Origin: Alteripontixanthobacter sp.
Lineage (GTDB): Bacteria > Pseudomonadota > Alphaproteobacteria > Sphingomonadales > Sphingomonadaceae
DNA length: 64,000 nt
Assembly (NCBI GenBank): GCA_039968605.1
Contig: JBDVPM010000008.1
Span: forward strand, 2,222,968-2,286,967
Direction: 5' to 3'
The position numbers were made by a program, and so were the translations under genes. A model generated the notes under the pieces. The model searched no databases. It was not told where the DNA came from and was given only the letters and a program-made list of their open reading frames with translations. Shown in pieces: positions 58,773 through 64,000 of this stretch; position 1 is the first letter of the stretch, and each line of letters begins with the position of its first letter.

Positions 58773-59003
58773 TCAGTAATTTGCCGGCGGATCGCTGGCG
58801 GGAAAGCTTTCATCGCTTTCCTCGTCCGCCTTGGTCCATTCGCGCGTCGGCTTGTCGCGCATAGCTTCCGGCCCGGCATCGCGAACCTTCGCATCGTCCT
58901 GGTTCTCATCGAAAGCCACGGCGTTATCGCCCTGCATTTCCTGGTATTTCTTGTAGCCGAACCAGCCAAGCGCGCCCAAAGCGGCCATCCTGATCAAACC
59001 CAT
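58773..59003 (-). CDS. Small membrane-anchored protein with ESFPASDPP motif
   Basis: 76 residues. Short N-terminal hydrophobic stretch (MGLIRMAALGALGWFGYKK), then a charged tail ending DEESDESFPASDPPANY. The ESFPASDPP ending recurs in small proteins of alphaproteobacteria and others without known function. AAGGAA lies before the ATG. A likely EcfG-like promoter is upstream. Confidence 0.75.
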   Translation of the reverse strand: MGLIRMAALGALGWFGYKKYQEMQGDNAVAFDENQDDAKVRDAGPEAMRDKPTREWTKADEESDESFPASDPPANY

Positions 59004-59040
59004 GATAAATTCCTTTTGCGTAGTTTACCTATGCCGATCC

Positions 59041-59065
59041 AACGGCGGAATGGCGCAAAAGGTCC
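59041..59065 (-). promoter_or_regulatory. Probable EcfG-like promoter
   Basis: Minus strand GGACC (59061-59065), 16 bases, CGTT (59041-59044). One mismatch to GGAAC. It lies 37 bases before the start of the 76-residue gene, almost the same geometry as at the GlsB-type gene. Confidence 0.45.
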
Positions 59066-59164
59066 GGTAGTATTTGTTGGGTTTGGAGTTTGATGGGCGG
59101 GGGCGGCTTTATCTAGCCGGTCGTTGGCTCGACGCTGTTTCGAACCACGCCCCCAATAACTCCC

Positions 59165-60448
59165 CTACTCGTCGCCGACGCGCTCCACATCTGCGCCGAC
59201 CAGCTGCAGCTTTTCCTCCAGCCGCTCATACCCGCGATCGAGGTGGTATAGGCGGCGCACGGTCGTTTCGCCTTCGGCTGCCAATCCCGCTATCACGAGG
59301 CTCATCGAGGCGCGCAAATCGGTGGCCATGACCTCGGCCCCTGTCATCCGGTCCACGCCTTTCACGATCGCGGTGCGGCCCTGCGTATCGATATCCGCGC
59401 CCATTCGGCTAAGTTCGGGGACGTGCATGTAGCGATTTTCGAAAATAGTTTCGGTCAGCACGCTGGTTCCCTCCGCGCGGCATAGCAGCGCCATCAATTG
59501 CGCCTGCATGTCGGTCGCCAGGCCGGGGAATGGCGCAGTGGAGAGATTGACCGCGTTCAGTCTGCCATTGGCGGCGACGGTAATGCCGTCTTCATCCGTA
59601 TCGACCTGGACGCCGATATTGCGCAGCGCGTGGATAGTCGAACCCATATCGCGGGCATCGGCGCCTTCCAGCCGCACCTCGCCTCCGGTGATGGCGGCGG
59701 CGCAGGCATAGGATCCTGCTTCGATACGGTCGGGCATCACCTTGTAGGTTGCCCCGTTCAGCTGCTTGACCCCGCGAATGGTCAGATCGGATGTGCCGAT
59801 GCCTTCGATCTTCGCCCCCATCGCGACCAGCAAATTGCACAAATCGACGATTTCCGGCTCGCGCGCAGCGTTGAACAGCTTGGTTGTGCCCTTGCACAGG
59901 ACAGAGGCCATCAAGGCATTCTCGGTCGCGCCGACGGACACTACGGGAAAATCGAACTCGCCGCCCACCAGGCCGCCTTCGGGCGCCTTGGCGCGGACAT
60001 AGCCTGCGGCGATTTCGATCTCCGCACCCATGGCTTCGAGCGCCTTGAGATGCAGGTCGATCGGGCGGTTACCGATCGCGCAGCCGCCGGGCAGCGACAC
60101 GGTCGCCTCTCCAGTGCGTGCCAGCAAGGGGCCGAGCACCAGGATCGAGGCGCGCATCTTGCGCACCAGGTCGTAAGGCGCGGTGTTGGACGTAATTCGC
60201 GATGCCTCGAACGTGATCACGCGGCCGAATTCTTCCGGCCGCTTGCCCCGGATGCTCGTGGAAACACCGAATTGCGTCATCAAATGCTGGAAGCCATCGA
60301 TATCGGCCAGCCGCGGCAAATTGCGCAAGGTCAGCGGCTCTTCGGTCAGCAGCGCGCAGGGTATCAGCGTGAGCGCGGCGTTCTTCGCGCCGGAAATCGG
60401 GATGGTGCCGGAAAGGCGCTTGCCGCCGCGTACGAGTATCTTGTCCAT
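59165..60448 (-). CDS. murA: UDP-N-acetylglucosamine 1-carboxyvinyltransferase
   Basis: 427 residues. Catalytic Cys123 in [14 protein letters not shown] (equivalent to Cys115 in E. coli, the fosfomycin target). [17 protein letters not shown] near the N-terminus and [17 protein letters not shown] near the end are family marks. First committed step of peptidoglycan synthesis in the cytosol. Confidence 0.98.
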   Translation of the reverse strand: MDKILVRGGKRLSGTIPISGAKNAALTLIPCALLTEEPLTLRNLPRLADIDGFQHLMTQFGVSTSIRGKRPEEFGRVITFEASRITSNTAPYDLVRKMRASILVLGPLLARTGEATVSLPGGCAIGNRPIDLHLKALEAMGAEIEIAAGYVRAKAPEGGLVGGEFDFPVVSVGATENALMASVLCKGTTKLFNAAREPEIVDLCNLLVAMGAKIEGIGTSDLTIRGVKQLNGATYKVMPDRIEAGSYACAAAITGGEVRLEGADARDMGSTIHALRNIGVQVDTDEDGITVAANGRLNAVNLSTAPFPGLATDMQAQLMALLCRAEGTSVLTETIFENRYMHVPELSRMGADIDTQGRTAIVKGVDRMTGAEVMATDLRASMSLVIAGLAAEGETTVRRLYHLDRGYERLEEKLQLVGADVERVGDE

Positions 60449-60551
60449 CCCACAGCGTTTAGCGTGGAATCGCGTTGCGGCAAGGCGGCGTCACGCAAAC
60501 TGCCCGATGTTGCGTTGACGAGCGCGCATCGTCCTGCCTATCGCGGTCGCC

Positions 60552-61475
60552 ATGAACACTACGACAACCGGACGCAAACCCATCCGCAAGGCCGTCTTCC
60601 CCGTGGCGGGGCTCGGCACACGTTTCCTGCCCGCGACCAAGGCGATCCCCAAGGAAATGCTCCCCATCGTCGATCGCCCGCTGATCCAATATGCGGTGGA
60701 CGAAGCGCGCGAAGCCGGGATCGACCAGCTCATTTTCGTGACCGGGCGCGGCAAGACCGCCATCGTCGAACATTTCGATGTAGCGTTCGAACTGGAAACC
60801 ACGATGGGCGAGCGCGACAAGGATATGGGCGTGCTCGATTCCACCCGCGCCACGCCGGGCGATATCATCACCGTGCGCCAGCAAGTGCCGATGGGGCTTG
60901 GCCATGCGATCTGGTGCGCTCGAGCAATCGTGGGGGACGAGCCCTTCGCCATCCTGCTGCCCGACGAGCTGATGGTCGCCCATGCCGCGAATGGCGGCGC
61001 GAGCGGCGGGGCAGGCTGCATGAAGCAGATGGTCGAGGCGTATAACGAGGTCGGTGGCAATCTGATCAGCGTGCTGGAAGTGCCGCAGGAGGATGTCTCC
61101 AGCTACGGCGTGATCGATCCGGGCGAGGATGTCGCCGGGTCGAATGGCGGGCTGACCGAAGTGCGCGGACTGGTCGAGAAACCCCCCGTGGACAAGGCGC
61201 CCAGCAACAAGATCATCTCCGGCCGCTACATCCTGCAGCCCGAAGTGATGCGCACGCTGGAAACGCAGGGCAAGGGTGCCGGCGGAGAAATCCAGCTGAC
61301 CGATGCAATGGCACAGATGATCGGCACCCAACCCTTCCACGCGGTCACCTTCGATGGCCGCCGCTTCGATTGCGGCAACAAGGTCGGCTTCGTCGAAGCA
61401 ACGTTGGCCCTGGCGCTGGAGCGCGAGGACATGGGCGCAGAAGTGCGCGCGATGGCGCAGCGGTTGCTTGGCTAG
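60552..61475 (+). CDS. galU: UTP--glucose-1-phosphate uridylyltransferase
   Basis: 307 residues. Nucleotide loop FPVAGLGTRFLPATKAIPKEMLPI, DRPLIQYAVDEA, and FAILLPDELM. Supplies UDP-glucose for surface polysaccharides. Divergent from murA. Confidence 0.97.
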   Translation: MNTTTTGRKPIRKAVFPVAGLGTRFLPATKAIPKEMLPIVDRPLIQYAVDEAREAGIDQLIFVTGRGKTAIVEHFDVAFELETTMGERDKDMGVLDSTRATPGDIITVRQQVPMGLGHAIWCARAIVGDEPFAILLPDELMVAHAANGGASGGAGCMKQMVEAYNEVGGNLISVLEVPQEDVSSYGVIDPGEDVAGSNGGLTEVRGLVEKPPVDKAPSNKIISGRYILQPEVMRTLETQGKGAGGEIQLTDAMAQMIGTQPFHAVTFDGRRFDCGNKVGFVEATLALALEREDMGAEVRAMAQRLLG

Positions 61476-61512
61476 GCGGCTGCTGGGATAGGGCGCAGGT
61501 AGGACATACAAA

Positions 61513-61545
61513 AAGAGCCTCTACCGGACTGCGGAAGAGGCTCTT
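61513..61545 (-). terminator. Terminator between convergent galU and flotillin genes
   Basis: AAGAGCCTCT (61513-61522) and AGAGGCTCTT (61536-61545), a perfect 10-base stem, with a T-run on the minus strand just beyond. Best read as the end of the flotillin transcript; it can also stall galU. Confidence 0.8.
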
Positions 61546-61563
61546 ATCGTTAGTTGGCGCCGC

Positions 61564-63378
61564 TCAAGCGTCGGTTTGCTTGTCCTTGCCTTGGCGACTG
61601 TCTTTTCGACGAGACTGTTTCTGCCCGGCCCTTTTTTCGGCCTCGTCCACAGAATCGGAAATATTCTCCAGAACGTCGGCCAGTTCAACGCCGCCGCTGT
61701 ACCCACCTTTCTCGGCGCTGCTAGCGCTACTGGCTTGTCCATCGCTGGCCGTCTCCTTGACCAAGCCGCTTAGCGAGCTGCCATTCAGCCCCAGCTCCTG
61801 CATCAAGCCATCGAGCACGGGGGCCTGCGCGCGGTAAGCCAGGGCCGCGCTGACCGCATCGCTGGCAAGATTGCCGGAGCCGCCGCCCGCACCGCCTGCC
61901 GCGCCATTCCCGCCGCTGCCCGAACCGCCGTTTTGGGTCAGGCCATCGACCTGCACGATCTTGATCGAGTCGATCGCCTCCATCGGTTTGGCGCTTTCCT
62001 TGATCACTTCGGGCAGCACCTTGAGCAGCGCCAGCTTGGTTTGCAGGCTGATCTGGTCCATCGACAGGATGTTGGCGGCTTCGTTGATAGCTTGCTGGCC
62101 GGCAGCTTCTACTTCAAATCGGACGCGGGCAGCCTCGGCGCGCAGCTTTTCAGCTTCCGCCTCGCCTTCGGCTTCCAACCGCTGTGCGGCTGCACGATTG
62201 CTGGCTGCATCCTTTTCGGCCTCGGCTTCCACCTTGACCCCGATCGCTTCGCGCTCGGCCTGCTTGGCCGCCTCGATCAGATCGATACGCTTCTGACGCT
62301 CGGCCACTTCGGTTTCGCGGCTGGTGGCCACCTGTTCTTCGGCAGCAACAGCCTTGGCACGCGCCTCGTCGGCTTCGGCCTTGGCCTGGCTTTCTTCGCG
62401 GCTCTTGTTCTGGACCGCGATCTGCTGTTCCTGACGAGCGATTTCCAGAGCGCGCTTCTGATCGATCCGCGCCTCTTCCACCAACCGATCGGCCTCGATC
62501 TGCTGGGCATCGACCTGCTTTTTGGCCTCGATCCTCGCAGCATCGGCCTCGCGCGTTCGTTCCGCCTGTTCGCGCGCGATTTCGGAGCTTTGCGCCGCGC
62601 GCCGCACTTCGACCTCGCGTTCCTGCTCCAGCCGCGCATATTCATTGTCACGGCTGATCTGGAAGCTGCGTTCATCCGCTTCCAGGTTTTTCGTTTCCAT
62701 CTGGACACGCGTATCCTGCTCGATATCGTTGCGCAGTTTCTTGCGCGCTTCGATCTGCTCGGTCAGCTTGGTCAGGCCCTCGGCATCGAAAGCGTTATTG
62801 GCATTGAAATGATCGATGCTGGTCTGGTCGAGCCCGGTCAGCGAGACGGATTCGAGCTCCAAACCGTTCATCGCCAGATCGTTGCTCGAGACCTGCTGTA
62901 CTTTCTGCACGAAATCCGCGCGCTGTTCGTGCAGCTCGTTCATGCTCATACCCGCAGCCACGCTGCGCAGCGCATCGACGAATTTGCCTTCGACCAGGTC
63001 CTTCAGCGCCTCGGGATGCATGGTGCGCTGGCCCAGCGTCTGCGCTGCCATGGCGATCGCTTCGGAGTCGGGTCGCACGCGGACGTAGAATTCCGCCTTC
63101 ACATCGATCCGCAGGCGGTCGAGCGTGATCAGCGCATCGCCATTCTTGCGCTCTACCGCCAACCTTACGGTGTTCATGTTCACCGGCATTGTTTCGTGGA
63201 ATACGGGAAGCACCAGCGCGCCGCCATTCATCACCACTTTCTCGCCGCCGACCCCGGTCCGCACGAAAGCGACTTCCTTCGAGGCACGGCGATACAGCCG
63301 CGTCAGCGCGAAGATGATGATGAGGAAGAGCAGGAACCCTCCCCCGGCAGTGATTGCGATACTGGTAAAGCCGTCCAT
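61564..63378 (-). CDS. Flotillin family protein (YqiK type)
   Basis: 604 residues. N-terminal helix about 9-28, SPFH/PHB domain about 30-210, a long Ala/Glu-rich coiled coil about 215-430, a Gly-rich linker about 484-502 and a basic C-terminal tail (RRKDSRQGKDKQ). Scaffolds membrane microdomains as an oligomer. AGGAG lies before the ATG. Its neighbour is the YqiJ-type OB-fold protein, as in E. coli yqiJK. Confidence 0.93.
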   Translation of the reverse strand: MDGFTSIAITAGGGFLLFLIIIFALTRLYRRASKEVAFVRTGVGGEKVVMNGGALVLPVFHETMPVNMNTVRLAVERKNGDALITLDRLRIDVKAEFYVRVRPDSEAIAMAAQTLGQRTMHPEALKDLVEGKFVDALRSVAAGMSMNELHEQRADFVQKVQQVSSNDLAMNGLELESVSLTGLDQTSIDHFNANNAFDAEGLTKLTEQIEARKKLRNDIEQDTRVQMETKNLEADERSFQISRDNEYARLEQEREVEVRRAAQSSEIAREQAERTREADAARIEAKKQVDAQQIEADRLVEEARIDQKRALEIARQEQQIAVQNKSREESQAKAEADEARAKAVAAEEQVATSRETEVAERQKRIDLIEAAKQAEREAIGVKVEAEAEKDAASNRAAAQRLEAEGEAEAEKLRAEAARVRFEVEAAGQQAINEAANILSMDQISLQTKLALLKVLPEVIKESAKPMEAIDSIKIVQVDGLTQNGGSGSGGNGAAGGAGGGSGNLASDAVSAALAYRAQAPVLDGLMQELGLNGSSLSGLVKETASDGQASSASSAEKGGYSGGVELADVLENISDSVDEAEKRAGQKQSRRKDSRQGKDKQTDA

Positions 63379-63422
63379 TCATTACTCCTGTCTGGTTTGT
63401 GTTTATTGCGTTCCCGGCGCCT

Positions 63423-64000
63423 TCAATCGGCGGGCGCGAGCTGGCGTTCATCCAGCGGGGCGGCGAAAAAAGTGCCGCCTTCGCGCCTGACCAGCAACAC
63501 CCGCTCCCCCGCAGCGATGCTGGCCGTATCGCCGTGGGGCTCGGCCATCACGTAATGGGCCTGGCCATGGATATCGCGCACCTTGGCGCGGGCGGGCGAG
63601 CCGCGCCGGGCGGTCCCCTCGGTAATTCGCGCGCGGCGGCCGATCAGGGAATCTATCCCGACCGCGCTCGTTTCATCCCCCGGCAATATGCGGGCGAGCG
63701 GTCGCACGGCCCCTCCGGTCACCGGAAGCGATGCCACGCCGGAGCCAAGCGCCGCCAACCACCCGTAAAGCGGCGCGCCGAGAATACTTTGCGCCAAGGC
63801 CTGGATGCCGAAGCCCAGCCCGGCGAAGAAGAACAGCAGCGTGGCGAGCCAGATGGTGAAAGGCACCCGGCCTATCCCGATCAGGCTATTCAGCCCGTCG
63901 ATCAAACCGCCGGCTTCCGTTTCGCCGTCGGCGTCGATATCGATTTCGCCATCGGCCATGTCGGATACGCCGACAATTTGCAGTATGGCGAGAAACACCA
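63423..64000 (-). CDS. YqiJ/NfeD-like membrane protein with OB-fold, 5' end outside the window
   Basis: At least 192 residues; the frame is open to the right edge, so the true start lies beyond it. A hydrophobic stretch (FTIWLATLLFFFAGLGFGIQAL) followed by a C-terminal OB-like barrel (about the last 80 residues, SLIGRRARITEGTARRGSPARAKV). In E. coli and elsewhere this family pairs with YqiK flotillins. Ends 44 bases before the flotillin start, so co-transcription is likely. Confidence 0.82.
   Translation of the reverse strand, partial: VFLAILQIVGVSDMADGEIDIDADGETEAGGLIDGLNSLIGIGRVPFTIWLATLLFFFAGLGFGIQALAQSILGAPLYGWLAALGSGVASLPVTGGAVRPLARILPGDETSAVGIDSLIGRRARITEGTARRGSPARAKVRDIHGQAHYVMAEPHGDTASIAAGERVLLVRREGGTFFAAPLDERQLAPAD

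Noticed and set aside
61933-63555. 540-codon plus-strand open frame opposite the flotillin gene
   Set aside because: Its Phe/Leu/Asp-rich translation mirrors the coiled-coil codons of the flotillin; no start signal.

Overview
This window is a GC-rich chromosomal segment of an alphaproteobacterium, most likely a member of the Sphingomonadales (Erythrobacteraceae or Sphingomonadaceae). The evidence is the DUF3576-leuS-lptE-holA gene order, a perfect EcfG-type general stress promoter, exosortase A-associated sugar genes, and the protein sequences in general. The assignment is inference; no rRNA is present. There is no prophage, integron, insertion sequence, CRISPR array or tRNA that I could recognise. 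Nearly all of the window is tightly packed housekeeping and physiology genes.

Layout. 1-5.3 kb: the end of an Xaa-Pro aminopeptidase, two small metabolic folds (VOC, cupin), then a secreted EF-hand protein next to an OmpR-type two-component pair. 5.3-16.2 kb: HerA-like ATPase, fused PabB-PabC, an rRNA/tRNA pseudouridine synthase, ArfB ribosome rescue, a low-GC orphan gene, ribosomal protein L33, LolA, exonuclease III, RibA, an acetyltransferase, Psd, a DksA-type zinc finger and a secreted beta-helix protein. 16.2-25.9 kb: RecQ, two acidic lipoproteins, an acyl-CoA dehydrogenase/CoA-transferase/thiolase operon, PPK2, phenylalanine hydroxylase, a third acidic lipoprotein, a GlsB-type stress membrane protein and UppP. 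26-34.1 kb: M13 peptidase, ABC exporter, intracellular polyhydroxyalkanoate depolymerase, DUF4126 protein, a second thiolase and a MaoC hydratase.

34.3-40.3 kb is the most distinctive block: a membrane-anchored sulfatase-like enzyme carrying a MopE-like calcium/metal motif, an O-antigen-ligase-type protein and a glycosyltransferase that both match exosortase A-associated families, a tiny membrane protein and an unrecognised acidic membrane protein. It looks like a satellite locus for surface glycan or protein modification; the exosortase itself is not in the window.

40.5-64 kb: glutamate synthase GltB-GltD, an OprB-type porin, uracil-DNA glycosylase, RNase D-LptC-LptA, HolA-LptE-LeuS-DUF3576, an outer-membrane-like unknown, acetoacetyl-CoA reductase, small stress-type genes, MurA, GalU, and a YqiK-type flotillin with its YqiJ-type OB-fold partner running off the right edge. 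Envelope biogenesis (LolA, LptA/C/E, MurA, UppP, Psd, GalU, porin, flotillin) and acyl-CoA/polyhydroxyalkanoate metabolism (two thiolases, ACAD, CaiB-type transferase, MaoC, PhaZ, PhaB) are the two recurring themes.

The non-coding observations I rate highest are a three-way-junction RNA whose closing stem is mutually exclusive with an intrinsic terminator upstream of xth (11353-11461), and the EcfG promoter of the GlsB-type gene (25105-25130).
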